A DNA stretch of 29,823 nt from an uncultured Oscillibacter sp. (GCA_910587875.1 CAJUOD010000026.1:1-29823); one strand, 5' to 3'. Shown: positions 7,415 to 15,788, numbered from the stretch's first letter. Translations and numbers: made by a program. The notes: generated by a model not told the origin, from the sequence alone.

Positions 7415-7636
7415 CTCAGGTCCCCCCTTCCGGGCGTTTCGTCTTTGTCCATCTTGGCTTACAGTATACCACATCCGGCGGGGCCGTTTCATCTAAATTT
7501 GACAAAAATCTCAGAGGGAAACAAAAAAACGCAGATTTGCCCCCTGTTATTTTCTGCCAGTCTTCTATACAATAAGGACAACGGCGCAGGATTGGCCGCG
7601 CCGGGTTTTGTCGAAAATACCGAAGGAGGATCTGTC
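7415..7636. promoter_or_regulatory. Divergent promoter region of sensor operon and ABC importer
   Basis: A 222-bp A/T-richer gap. The minus strand has TATACT (7463-7468) and the plus strand TATACA (7566-7571), each without a good -35 box at 16-18 bp, as expected for activator-dependent promoters. An AraC-type response regulator would be expected to bind near 7490-7550. No gene is seen here. Confidence 0.5.
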
Positions 7637-9064
7637 ATGAAAAGAATCTCTGCACTGCTGCTGACCCTGGTCATGCTGTTCGCCCTCACCGCCTGCGGCG
7701 GAGGGAACGGCGGCGCCACGCCCCCCGCCGACAGCACGCCCCCCGCCCAGACCGGCGGAGACGCGGCTCCGGCCCCCAAGGACGAGACGCCCGCCCCTGC
7801 GGACGACGCGGACCTGACCGAGACCCAGAAGATCATCAAAGAGGCCGAGGGCATGAGCCTGGAGGAGCTGGCCAAAAAGGCCATCGAGGAATCCAACGGC
7901 AAGATGTTCTACGGCGTGGGCAACTCCAGCCGCGGCAAGAGCGCCCTGCCCCTGTTCATCGAATACTTACAGTCCATCGACTCCAGCTATAACATGGAGT
8001 TCGAGTGGCAGCAGCCCAAGAACAACAAAATCTTCGATCAGCTCACCGCCGACTCCCTGAAGGACACCGGAACCTTTGCCATGACCCTGATTCAGGACGG
8101 CAACCAGATCGAGAGCAAAATGGTCCAGACGGGCATTCTGGACACCTTCGTCCCCAAGGAGTGGGCCGAGGCCAACGGAACCTCCGCCGACGCCTATGAC
8201 GGCTACCTGGCCCTCCAGACCCTGAACAAGGTCTTCATGTACAACAACACGGGCTCCAAGTCCTATGACAACTGCTGGGACTTCGTGGCCGAGGGCGAGC
8301 ACGGCCTGTACATGGACATCGACTCTGAGATCGTGGGCAAAAACTTCCTGTACATGCTCACCGAGGACACCTACGCCGGCTGGCTGAAGGACGCCTTCAA
8401 CGCCCTCTCCGCCGATGAGCAGGCCTACTTCCAGCCCACCATCAAGGCCATGGAGTCCGAGGCCGCCGACCTTGGCCTGGGCGCCGACGGCGCGTATGCC
8501 CTGGCCTGGATCAAGCTCTGGGTGGAGTCCTACAACGCCCAGACCGACGACGGCCCCATCTGCAACACCCTGGTAGACAAGTCCGCCACCGACCAGTTCG
8601 GCCTGCTGGTGTACTCCAAACTGCGCTCCGTGGAGGAGTCCAGCTCCGTCTCCGTGAACAACATCAATGTGGCGGCCTATGACGATGGATACACCGGAAT
8701 CGGAGGCTATGGCTACTGCCACTACCTGTTTGTCACCGACAACTCTCCCCTGCCCTGGACCGCCTGCGCCTTCATCGCTTACATGACCGAGACCGTGGAC
8801 GGCTTCTCCGCCTGGGGCAAGGACATGGGCGGCTACTCCTCCAACCCCACCGTGGCTGAGGGCACCGAGGCCCAGTACGGCCACTCCAAGGGCGGCATGG
8901 CCGAGGACGGAACCACCGTGGAATTCGAGGCCAAGAATGACCGTGGCTACGACTGGTGGACCACCGACGGCAAGCTGGTTCTCGAGGATCCCGAGTACTG
9001 CGCCTCCGTCTCCTTCACCGTGGGCAGCTGGATTGAGATGCTGACCAAGTACTCTGCCGGCTGA
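7637..9064 (+). CDS. ABC importer solute-binding lipoprotein
   Basis: A 475-aa secreted lipoprotein that would deliver substrate to the permease encoded next. ATG 7637 follows GAAGGAGG. The signal MKRISALLLTLVMLFALTAC puts the lipidated Cys at 20, followed by a Gly/Pro/Asp-rich linker of about 40 residues and a binding domain beginning near residue 75. It is not closely similar to the sensory SBP at 6392-7414. The partner genes are of the Fe3+/thiamine/phosphonate importer class, but the substrate cannot be read from sequence. A stem-loop at 9101-9134 separates it from the permease and probably keeps SBP mRNA more abundant. Confidence 0.93.
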   Translation: MKRISALLLTLVMLFALTACGGGNGGATPPADSTPPAQTGGDAAPAPKDETPAPADDADLTETQKIIKEAEGMSLEELAKKAIEESNGKMFYGVGNSSRGKSALPLFIEYLQSIDSSYNMEFEWQQPKNNKIFDQLTADSLKDTGTFAMTLIQDGNQIESKMVQTGILDTFVPKEWAEANGTSADAYDGYLALQTLNKVFMYNNTGSKSYDNCWDFVAEGEHGLYMDIDSEIVGKNFLYMLTEDTYAGWLKDAFNALSADEQAYFQPTIKAMESEAADLGLGADGAYALAWIKLWVESYNAQTDDGPICNTLVDKSATDQFGLLVYSKLRSVEESSSVSVNNINVAAYDDGYTGIGGYGYCHYLFVTDNSPLPWTACAFIAYMTETVDGFSAWGKDMGGYSSNPTVAEGTEAQYGHSKGGMAEDGTTVEFEAKNDRGYDWWTTDGKLVLEDPEYCASVSFTVGSWIEMLTKYSAG

Positions 9065-9100
9065 TTTCTGAATCCCCAATCCCTTACGCAAGGCCCAATC

Positions 9101-9134
9101 AGGTCCGGGGGGCGCGGACGCGCGCCCCGGACCT
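9101..9134 (+). promoter_or_regulatory. Intercistronic stem-loop between SBP and permease genes
   Basis: Arms 9101-9116 and 9119-9134 pair at 15 of 16 positions, closing tightly at the centre. No T-run follows, so it is more likely a 3' stabiliser or partial attenuator than a full terminator. Such hairpins commonly raise SBP over permease expression in importer operons. Confidence 0.65.
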
Positions 9135-9170
9135 CTCTTACTACCCCGGAACGTTAGGAGGAGTGCTACC

Positions 9171-11000
9171 ATGAACGAACCCACCGCCCTCCGGGCCAGC
9201 AAGTCCACCATCTTCTTCAACAAGGTCAAGACCTTTTTCTCCAAGCCCCACAACGTGATCCTGGTCCTGATGGGCATCGTGCTGACGGTGACCACCGTGG
9301 CCCCCATCGTCGCCATCGTGGAGGACACCTTTAAGATCCACCCGGGCACCATCGACGCCCACCTGACCGGACAGGCGGCGGGCTACACCGTGGTAAACTA
9401 CGTGGACCTCTTCACCAGCCGCCTGGCGAAAACGAACCTCTGGACCCCCCTGCTGAACACCGTCCTGCTGGCGGTGGGCACCTGCGTGGTGTCCATCCTC
9501 TTCGGCGGCGTGTTCGCCTTCCTCATCACCAGGACCAACCTGGCCTGGCGGAAGTACCTCAGCTCCATCTTCATCTTCCCCTACATCATGCCCCAGTGGA
9601 CCCTGGCCGTGGTGTGGCAGAACCTCTTCAACTCCAACGCCGTCACCGGCACATCCAACGGCCTCCTGGCCGCCACGGCGGGGATCAACATGCCCCTCTG
9701 GTGGTGCCAGGGCCTCTTCCCCAGCCTGGTGGTCCTGGGCCTGCACTACGCCCCCTTCGCCTACATCTTGATCGGCGGCATCTTCCGCAACATGGACGCC
9801 AACCTGGAGGAGGCCGCCACCATCCTGGACACGCCCAAATGGCGCATCATGACCAAGGTCACCCTGCCCATGGTGAAGCCCGCCATCCTCTCCACCATCC
9901 TGCTGGTCTTCGGCAGCTCCATGGGCTCCTATCCCGTGCCCCACTACCTGGGGCTCACCACCCTCTCCACCAAGTACGTCTCCCTGAACTCCAAATACAC
10001 CGGAGAGGCCAGCATCCTGGCCATCATCATGATGTTCTTCGGCGTGGCCATCATGTTCCTGAACCAGCTCTCCCTCACCAGCCGGAAGAGCTACACCACC
10101 GTCACCGGCAAGTCCGGCCAGATCTCCAAGATCAACCTGGGCCGGGCGGGGAAGTACGTCATCGCCCTGGCGCTGGTCATTATCACCTTCTTCACCAGCA
10201 TCTTCCCCATCGTCTCCTTCGCCTTTGAGACCTTCCTGCCCAACCCCGGGGACTACTCCTTCCTCTACACTGGGGACGCGGACAACCTTACCACCAAATG
10301 GTGGGTGACGGACGAAAATGTCTCCGAGAACGGTATGTACGGGCAGAAGGGCATCCTGCACAACGAGACCATCTGGCGGGCCTTCAAGGGCACCATCTGG
10401 GTCAGCGTCTGCTGCTCCCTGATTGCCGGAACCATCGGCACCCTGATCGGCTACGCCGTTTCCAAGAACCGACGAAGTAAATGGGCCAACTACGTCAACA
10501 GCGTGGCCTTCCTGCCCTACCTGATGCCCTCCATCGCCGTGGGCGTGGCCTTCTTCATCCTGTTCTCCAACCAGTACGTGAACCTCTTCAACACCTACAC
10601 CCTGCTGATTATCACCGGCACCATCAAATACATCCCCTTCGCCTCCCGGAGCTCCCTGAACTCCATGCTCCAGCTCTCCGGCGAGATCGAGGAGGCGGCC
10701 ATCATCCAGGACATCCCCTGGATCAAGCGGATGACCCGCATCATCATCCCCATTCAGAAGTCGTCCATTATCAGCGGCTACCTGCTGCCCTTCATGACCT
10801 GCCTGCGGGAGCTCTCCCTGTTCATGCTTCTCTGCACTCAGGGCTTTATCCTCTCCACCACCCTGGACTACTTCGACGAGATGGGCCTGTACGCCTTCTC
10901 CAGCGGCATCAACCTGATTTTGATTATCACCATCCTGGTCTGCAACACGCTGGTCAACAAGGTCACCGGCGCCAGCCTGGACAAGGGAATTGGAGGTTAA
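9171..11000 (+). CDS. ABC importer permease, fused two-domain (FbpB/AfuB type)
   Basis: A 609-aa integral membrane protein with two BPD_transp_1 (MetI-like) domains in one chain, the usual arrangement of FbpB-type permeases. ATG 9171 follows TTAGGAGGAG. The halves cover about residues 25-305 and 325-605, each with about six hydrophobic segments. The cytoplasmic coupling loops are EEAATILD (213-220) leading to VTLP, and EEAAIIQD (507-514) leading to IIIP. In both, Asp stands where the EAA motif consensus has Gly. An extracytoplasmic loop of about 50 residues (355-405) in the second half is larger than usual. It pairs with the SBP upstream and the ATPase 3 bp downstream. Confidence 0.94.
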   Translation: MNEPTALRASKSTIFFNKVKTFFSKPHNVILVLMGIVLTVTTVAPIVAIVEDTFKIHPGTIDAHLTGQAAGYTVVNYVDLFTSRLAKTNLWTPLLNTVLLAVGTCVVSILFGGVFAFLITRTNLAWRKYLSSIFIFPYIMPQWTLAVVWQNLFNSNAVTGTSNGLLAATAGINMPLWWCQGLFPSLVVLGLHYAPFAYILIGGIFRNMDANLEEAATILDTPKWRIMTKVTLPMVKPAILSTILLVFGSSMGSYPVPHYLGLTTLSTKYVSLNSKYTGEASILAIIMMFFGVAIMFLNQLSLTSRKSYTTVTGKSGQISKINLGRAGKYVIALALVIITFFTSIFPIVSFAFETFLPNPGDYSFLYTGDADNLTTKWWVTDENVSENGMYGQKGILHNETIWRAFKGTIWVSVCCSLIAGTIGTLIGYAVSKNRRSKWANYVNSVAFLPYLMPSIAVGVAFFILFSNQYVNLFNTYTLLIITGTIKYIPFASRSSLNSMLQLSGEIEEAAIIQDIPWIKRMTRIIIPIQKSSIISGYLLPFMTCLRELSLFMLLCTQGFILSTTLDYFDEMGLYAFSSGINLILIITILVCNTLVNKVTGASLDKGIGG

Positions 11001-11003
11001 ACT

Positions 11004-12623
11004 ATGCCTGAGATCAGATTAGAGCACGTGACCAAGCGGTGGGGCAAGTTCTACGCCGTGGACGATTTGGACCTGGTCATCGCCGACAACTCCTTCGTCA
11101 CCCTGCTGGGCCCCTCCGGCTGCGGCAAGACCACCACCCTGCGGATGATCGCGGGCCTGGAGACCCCCACCAGCGGACGGATCACCATCGGGGACAAGGT
11201 GGTGTTCGACAGCGCCCTGGGCATCAACATCCCGGCCAACAAGCGCAAAGTCGGCTTCCTGTTCCAGAACTACGCCCTGTGGCCCAACATGACCGTCTAC
11301 GAGAACATCTCCTTCGGCCTTTCCAACATCAAGGAGCCCCTGCCCAAGGTGGACTTCGAGGCCAGGAACGCCGCCCGCCTGGCGGAGATTCTGGAGACCC
11401 CCGCCGAGGTGGTGAAGGTCCTGGACGACTGCCGGGACAAGACCGGGAAAATCGACGAAAAGAAAGCCTACATCAAGCTCATCGACGCCTTTACCATCTC
11501 CCTGTACACCGCCAAGAAGCTCTACGCCTACCACCTGGAATCCGGGAAGGACGTGTCCGCCGAGGCCGCCGCCCTCCGGGAGCGGGCGGAAAGCGCGAAG
11601 AAGTCCCAGGGCCTTAACGAGAACTTCGAGGCCGTCCGGGACGGCCAGGCAGTCCTGGAGACCCGGAAGCTCACGAAGGAGGAAATCGACCTCTCTGTCC
11701 GCCGGGTATCCCGCATCGTGAAGATCGGCATGTTCATGGACCGCTACCCGGCGGAGCTCTCCGGCGGGCAGCAGCAGCGGGTGGCCATCGCCCGGACCCT
11801 GGCCCCGGAGCCCTCGGTGCTCTTCATGGACGAGCCCCTTTCCAACCTGGACGCCAAGCTCCGGCTGGAGATGCGCTACGAGCTCCAGCGCCTCCACGTG
11901 GAGACCGGGTCCACCTTCGTCTACGTCACCCACGACCAGATGGAGGCCATGACCCTGGCAACCCAGATCTGCCTCATCAACAACGGCGTGCTCCAGCAGT
12001 ACGACGCGCCGCTGACCGTCTACAACCGGCCCGGCAACCTGTTCGTGGCCGACTTCGTGGGCAACCCCTCCATCAACTTCGTGGAGGCCAAGGGGGCCCA
12101 GCGGGCCGACGGGGCTGTGGAGCTGACGATCCTGGGGGACAAAAAGGCGGTCTTCAAGCCCGCCCAGCCCCTGGACCTCCCCGGCTGGTTTCAGGCCCGG
12201 GACGAGCACGACGCCGCCTTGGCGGAGGAGCACAAGAAAAAGGCCGCCGAAAAGGGCTTCGTGGAGAAGGGAAACAAGGACGAGACCTTCCGCTACCACA
12301 TCGCCAAGGTGGAGGAGGAGGACCTCTCCCTCCAGGAGGAGCCGGTCCTCACCAACGAGGACCTGGTGCTGGGCATCCGCCCGGAGTTCATCGGCATCGC
12401 GGACAGCGGGGCCCTGGCCGGGGAGATCTACGGCGCCATGCCCACCGGCATGGAGTCCACCATCAAGGTGCGCATCGGGGACTTCCTGCTCACCGGCGTG
12501 GTGTTCGGCAGCACCCTGTTCACCATCGGAACCCAGGTCCATGTGGACATCTCTGGGGACAACATCATGCTCTTCGACCGGAAGAGCGGCAAGTGCGTGG
12601 CCTTCGGCAGTCTGGAGTGCTGA
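11004..12623 (+). CDS. ABC importer ATPase with a large insertion in the helical subdomain
   Basis: A 539-aa ATP-binding subunit, longer than the usual 340-370. Walker A is GPSGCGKTT (36-44), the Q-loop Gln is at 88, the signature LSGGQQQR at 252-259, Walker B SVLFMDEP (D276, E277), the D-loop SNLD, and the H-loop His at 310. About 164 residues separate Q-loop and signature, against roughly 50 in MalK, so about 110 residues (about 110-235, Lys/Glu/Ala-rich, helical) are inserted. A TOBE region follows (about 330-539) with a second charged insert (about 395-440). All catalytic motifs are intact. The start lies 3 bp after the permease stop, and a terminator closes the operon. Confidence 0.94.
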   Translation: MPEIRLEHVTKRWGKFYAVDDLDLVIADNSFVTLLGPSGCGKTTTLRMIAGLETPTSGRITIGDKVVFDSALGINIPANKRKVGFLFQNYALWPNMTVYENISFGLSNIKEPLPKVDFEARNAARLAEILETPAEVVKVLDDCRDKTGKIDEKKAYIKLIDAFTISLYTAKKLYAYHLESGKDVSAEAAALRERAESAKKSQGLNENFEAVRDGQAVLETRKLTKEEIDLSVRRVSRIVKIGMFMDRYPAELSGGQQQRVAIARTLAPEPSVLFMDEPLSNLDAKLRLEMRYELQRLHVETGSTFVYVTHDQMEAMTLATQICLINNGVLQQYDAPLTVYNRPGNLFVADFVGNPSINFVEAKGAQRADGAVELTILGDKKAVFKPAQPLDLPGWFQARDEHDAALAEEHKKKAAEKGFVEKGNKDETFRYHIAKVEEEDLSLQEEPVLTNEDLVLGIRPEFIGIADSGALAGEIYGAMPTGMESTIKVRIGDFLLTGVVFGSTLFTIGTQVHVDISGDNIMLFDRKSGKCVAFGSLEC

Positions 12624-12647
12624 GGGGCCCCTCAAACAAACGGACAC

Positions 12648-12680
12648 GGAGGGCGGGAAATCCCGCCCTCCGGCTTTTTC
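12648..12680 (+). terminator. Intrinsic terminator of the ABC importer operon
   Basis: A perfect 10-bp stem (GGAGGGCGGG / CCCGCCCTCC) with an AAAT loop is followed by GGCTTTTT. It lies 25 bp after the ATPase stop. Confidence 0.9.
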
Positions 12681-12695
12681 GCCCCTCCCGCGCCG

Positions 12696-12724
12696 TTGAC
12701 AAGCCGGGCCTCAAATGTTAATAT
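12696..12724 (+). promoter_or_regulatory. Predicted sigma-A promoter of pyrG
   Basis: Consensus TTGACA (12696-12701) and TAATAT (12719-12724) are 17 bp apart. Transcription would begin near 12731, leaving a leader of about 50 nt. Confidence 0.65.
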
Positions 12725-12781
12725 GTGTTGGTATATATAACGGTCCGGCGGACGGACAGAACGAAAGAATAGGAGAGCGGT

Positions 12782-14383
12782 ATGGCAACGAAATACGTAT
12801 TTGTCACCGGCGGCGTGGTCTCCGGCCTGGGCAAGGGCATCTGCGCGGCGTCCCTGGGGCGGCTTTTGAAGCAGCGGGGCGTCCGGGTGCGGAACCAGAA
12901 ATTCGACCCCTATATCAACGTGGACCCCGGCACCATGAGCCCCTACCAGCACGGCGAGGTCTTTGTCACTGAGGACGGAGCGGAGACCGACCTGGACCTG
13001 GGGCACTACGAGCGCTTCGTGGACGAGGACCTGTCCGGCAACAGCTCCATCTCCTCCGGCAAGATCTACTGGTCCGTGCTGAACCGGGAGCGCCGGGGGG
13101 ACTACCTGGGGGCCACCGTCCAGATCATCCCCCACATCACCAACGAAATCAAGAGCCGGATCTACGCCATGGCCGGGGAAAACGTGGACGTGGCCATCTG
13201 CGAGATCGGCGGCACCGTGGGCGACATCGAGTCCCAGCCCTTCCTGGAGGCCATCCGCCAGGTCCGGGCCGAGCGGCCCCAGGGGGACGTGCTGTTCATC
13301 CACGTGCCCCTCATCGTGGAGGTCCCCGGCTCCGGAGAGCTGAAGTCCAAGCCCACCCAGCACTCCGTCAAGGAGCTCCTGGGCCTGGGCATCCAGCCGG
13401 ACATCCTAGTCTGCCGCTGCGACACCCCCATTACGCCGGACATCCGGCGGAAAATTGCCCTCTTCTGCAACGTGGAATCCGACTGCGTCATCCAGAACGC
13501 CACCGCCGAGACCCTCTACGAGGTCCCCCTGCTCATGGCCAAGGAGGGCCTGGACGAGGTGGTCTGCCGGAAGCTGGGCCTCCTGACCCACCAGCCGGAC
13601 CTCCGGGAGTGGACCGCCATGGTCCAGCGGGAGAAGAACGCCAGCCGTCATGTGGAAATCGCGTTGGTTGGCAAGTACGTCCAGCTCCACGACGCCTATC
13701 TCTCCGTGGTGGAGTCCCTGAATCACGCGGGCACCGCCAACGACGTGGTGGTGGACATCCGCTGGGTGAACTCCGAGACCCTGACGGAGAAAAACGTCCA
13801 GGAGGAGCTGGGGGGCTGCGCCGGGATCATCGTCCCCGGCGGCTTCGGCGACCGGGGCATTGAGGGCATGATCCAAGCCGTGCGCTACGCCCGGGAGAAT
13901 AAGGTCCCCTACTTCGGCGTGTGCCTGGGGATGCAGATGGCCGTCATTGAGTTCGCCCGGCACGTGCTGGGCTACGCGGACGCCCACTCCTCCGAATTCT
14001 CCGAGACCACCCAGCACCCCGTCATCGCCCTGATGCCGGACCAGGTGAACGTCACCGACAAGGGGGGCACCATGCGCCTGGGCCGCTACCCCTGCGAGCT
14101 GAAGGAGGGCACCGAGAGCCGCCGCCTCTACGGCGCGGCGGAGATCTCCGAGCGCCACCGCCACCGCTTCGAGTTCAACAACGATTTCCGCGCCGAGATG
14201 GAGGCCAAGGGCCTGGTCCTGGCGGGCCTGTCCCCCAGCGGGCACCTGGTGGAGATCATCGAGCTGCCGGATCACCCCTGGTTCGTGGGCGTCCAGTTCC
14301 ACCCGGAGTTCAAGTCCCGCCCCGACCGGCCCCACCCGCTGTTTTACGGCTTCGTGAAGGCCTCGGCGGAGACGGCGGACTGA
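12782..14383 (+). CDS. pyrG: CTP synthase
   Basis: A 533-aa cytoplasmic enzyme that converts UTP to CTP using ATP and glutamine, the last step of de novo CTP synthesis. The N-terminal synthase domain has the P-loop FVTGGVVSGLGKGI (7-20) and the FDPYINVDPGTMSPYQHGEV substrate region. The C-terminal class I glutamine amidotransferase has GVCLGMQ with nucleophile Cys381 and the triad His507/Glu509 in FHPEFKSRP. Length and motifs match the family. ATG 12782 follows AGGAGAG. It is first in its transcript, with the lipoprotein gene starting 1 bp after the stop. The Gram-positive GGGC-start CTP attenuation signature is not seen in the leader. Confidence 0.98.
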   Translation: MATKYVFVTGGVVSGLGKGICAASLGRLLKQRGVRVRNQKFDPYINVDPGTMSPYQHGEVFVTEDGAETDLDLGHYERFVDEDLSGNSSISSGKIYWSVLNRERRGDYLGATVQIIPHITNEIKSRIYAMAGENVDVAICEIGGTVGDIESQPFLEAIRQVRAERPQGDVLFIHVPLIVEVPGSGELKSKPTQHSVKELLGLGIQPDILVCRCDTPITPDIRRKIALFCNVESDCVIQNATAETLYEVPLLMAKEGLDEVVCRKLGLLTHQPDLREWTAMVQREKNASRHVEIALVGKYVQLHDAYLSVVESLNHAGTANDVVVDIRWVNSETLTEKNVQEELGGCAGIIVPGGFGDRGIEGMIQAVRYARENKVPYFGVCLGMQMAVIEFARHVLGYADAHSSEFSETTQHPVIALMPDQVNVTDKGGTMRLGRYPCELKEGTESRRLYGAAEISERHRHRFEFNNDFRAEMEAKGLVLAGLSPSGHLVEIIELPDHPWFVGVQFHPEFKSRPDRPHPLFYGFVKASAETAD

Positions 14384-14384
14384 T

Positions 14385-15164
14385 ATGATGAAGATGATGA
14401 AGCGGTGTGTCCCGGCGGTCCTGCTGTGTCTGCTGCTCCTCACGGCGTGCAGCGAGCCCCCGGGGGAGGGCGGCACCATGCCCGGCGGCACCATGCCCGG
14501 CGGCACCATGCCCGGCGGCACCATGCCCGGCGGCATCGAGCCTGTGCTGATGATGGACGGGGCCCTTTACCGCTGGGTGCGGCTGAACGGCACCGGCGTC
14601 CCTCTGGAGACGAAGGGCGGCCTGATCCTCCCCACCTATCTTCCCCAGGGCTACGAGGCCGCCGGGGATCTGGGCCCCGTCACCGAAGACCCGCCGGAGG
14701 CCGATCTCCAGATGCAGGCGGGCTTTGACGCCAGCGGCGTTGTGTTCACAAACCCGGACCGGCCCCTGGTAGTCTATGTCCACCTCACCACCGACTGGCT
14801 TGAGGACGCCTATGTCCGCTTCGAGAGCGAGGAGCTGGGACATCACCTGGTCTGTTGGGACGGGCGGCTGTTTCAGATTCCCATCGGCTACAGCCAGACC
14901 GTGGAGGAACTGCCGGAGGGCTGTGTCTCCATCGGAACCCTCCAGTACGTGGGGGACGACGTTCTGCCGGAAAACGATTTGGAGTGCAACGGCATGGGCG
15001 ACAGCTACGGCCACACCCTGACGGGCCGGGAAGTCCTCCAGGACCCGGCGGACCCGGACACGCTCTATGTCTTCGAGACCCAATACTGGCGGGAGGGAAG
15101 CTATCCCGCCTGGGAGGTCTGCCGCCCCTGGGCGCCGGGGACCTCGCCATATCCCGCCGAATAA
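14385..15164 (+). CDS. Lipoprotein with GGTMP repeats, unknown function
   Basis: A 259-aa predicted lipoprotein with lipobox LLTAC (Cys22 from the first Met). Right after the lipidated Cys come four perfect GGTMP repeats and a partial fifth, probably a flexible tether. The rest (about 50-259) is soluble, Asp/Glu- and Tyr-rich, with WRLNG/LPQGYEAAGDL-like features that I cannot place in a family. The start is uncertain: ATGs at 14385, 14388, 14394 and 14397 lie in a duplicated ATGATGAAG, and no strong ribosome site is present, consistent with coupling to pyrG 1 bp upstream. Nothing in the sequence suggests a functional tie to CTP synthesis. Confidence 0.8.
   Translation: MMKMMKRCVPAVLLCLLLLTACSEPPGEGGTMPGGTMPGGTMPGGTMPGGIEPVLMMDGALYRWVRLNGTGVPLETKGGLILPTYLPQGYEAAGDLGPVTEDPPEADLQMQAGFDASGVVFTNPDRPLVVYVHLTTDWLEDAYVRFESEELGHHLVCWDGRLFQIPIGYSQTVEELPEGCVSIGTLQYVGDDVLPENDLECNGMGDSYGHTLTGREVLQDPADPDTLYVFETQYWREGSYPAWEVCRPWAPGTSPYPAE
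14469..14535 (+). repeat. 15-bp perfect tandem repeats (4 copies plus partial)
   Basis: The unit GGCGGCACCATGCCC occurs at 14469-14483, 14484-14498, 14499-14513 and 14514-14528 with no differences, and a partial copy follows. It is in frame, encoding GGTMP, so copy-number changes would alter linker length without a frameshift. Confidence 0.97.
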
Positions 15165-15181
15165 CAGAAAAGGATTCGCTT

Positions 15182-15220
15182 ATGAAACTGAACTTCTTTG
15201 CCGCGGAGAGTGTCTCCTGA
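15182..15220 (+). CDS. Possible 12-codon leader peptide before the RNHCP gene
   Basis: ATG 15182 follows AAAAGGA at fair spacing and encodes MKLNFFAAESVS, then TGA. It sits between the lipoprotein stop and the RNHCP gene. No run of regulatory codons is present. Downstream, the CCGGGAGG/CCTCCCGG arms and a GAAGAT/ATCTTC hairpin occur before the next ribosome site. It may be a translated leader or chance. Confidence 0.2.
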   Translation: MKLNFFAAESVS

Positions 15221-15293
15221 CCGGGAGGCTGGCAAATTTCACTCCGCCATTCCTCCCGGAAGATTCGGAACATCTTCAGGAGGAAACCTTATC

Positions 15294-15719
15294 ATGAACC
15301 GTGAAAACAAACGCAAGCAATACGAAAAAGGCTACTACAAAACCCACCCCTGTACCGACAGCTTTACCTGCCGGGTCTGCGGCCGTCTGGTCACCCCGGC
15401 GGGAGCGGGCGGGGACCACCGCAACCACTGCCCCAACTGCCTTGCCAGCGTCCACCTGGATGTGGAGCCCGGCGACCGGGCGGCAGACTGCGGCGGGGTC
15501 ATGGACCCCATCGCCGTGTGGGTCCGCAAAGGCGGCGAGTGGGCCGTGGTCCACCGCTGCCGCCGCTGCGGGGCTCTCAGCTCCAACCGGGTGGCGGCGG
15601 ACGACAACCCCATGAAGCTCATGAGCATCGCCATGAAACCCCTGTGCGCCCCGCCCTTCCCGCTGGAGCGCATCGAGGAGATGACCGCCCTCATGGGCGG
15701 CAGCGGGTCCATGGGGTAA
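15294..15719 (+). CDS. RNHCP domain protein (zinc-ribbon-like)
   Basis: A 141-aa protein with the family-defining RNHCP motif (HRNHCPNCLASVH) in the middle. ATG 15294 follows CAGGAGGAAA; the frame extends upstream but with no ribosome site. Cysteine pairs CRVCGR, CPNC and CRRCGA are consistent with a zinc ribbon (treble-clef-like). The function of the RNHCP family is not established; the fold suggests nucleic-acid or protein binding. It is followed by the inverted-repeat terminator of the convergent XRE gene. Family assignment is confident; role is unknown. Confidence 0.92.
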   Translation: MNRENKRKQYEKGYYKTHPCTDSFTCRVCGRLVTPAGAGGDHRNHCPNCLASVHLDVEPGDRAADCGGVMDPIAVWVRKGGEWAVVHRCRRCGALSSNRVAADDNPMKLMSIAMKPLCAPPFPLERIEEMTALMGGSGSMG

Positions 15720-15749
15720 ACCAAACCGGGCGGTTGCTTCCCCGCTCAA

Positions 15750-15788
15750 GGGATAAAACAACAGGAGCTCCGGTTTCCCGGAGCTCCT
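15750..15788 (-). terminator. Intrinsic terminator of the XRE gene
   Basis: A perfect 11-bp stem (AGGAGCTCCGG / CCGGAGCTCCT, 15763-15788) has a GAAA loop on the minus strand, followed by TGTTGTTTTAT. The stem overlaps the XRE stop codon (15787-15789). It may also stop transcripts of the RNHCP gene, though no T-tract is present on that strand. Confidence 0.75.

Noticed and set aside
7967..9352. Long minus-strand frame over the importer SBP and permease start
   Set aside because: No ribosome site, composition is that of a shadow, and the plus-strand gene has a full signal peptide and lipobox.
12725..12781. CTP-sensitive attenuator of pyrG (GGGC-start reiterative transcription)
   Set aside because: The predicted start region has no GGGC run and no terminator-antiterminator structure before the ATG.
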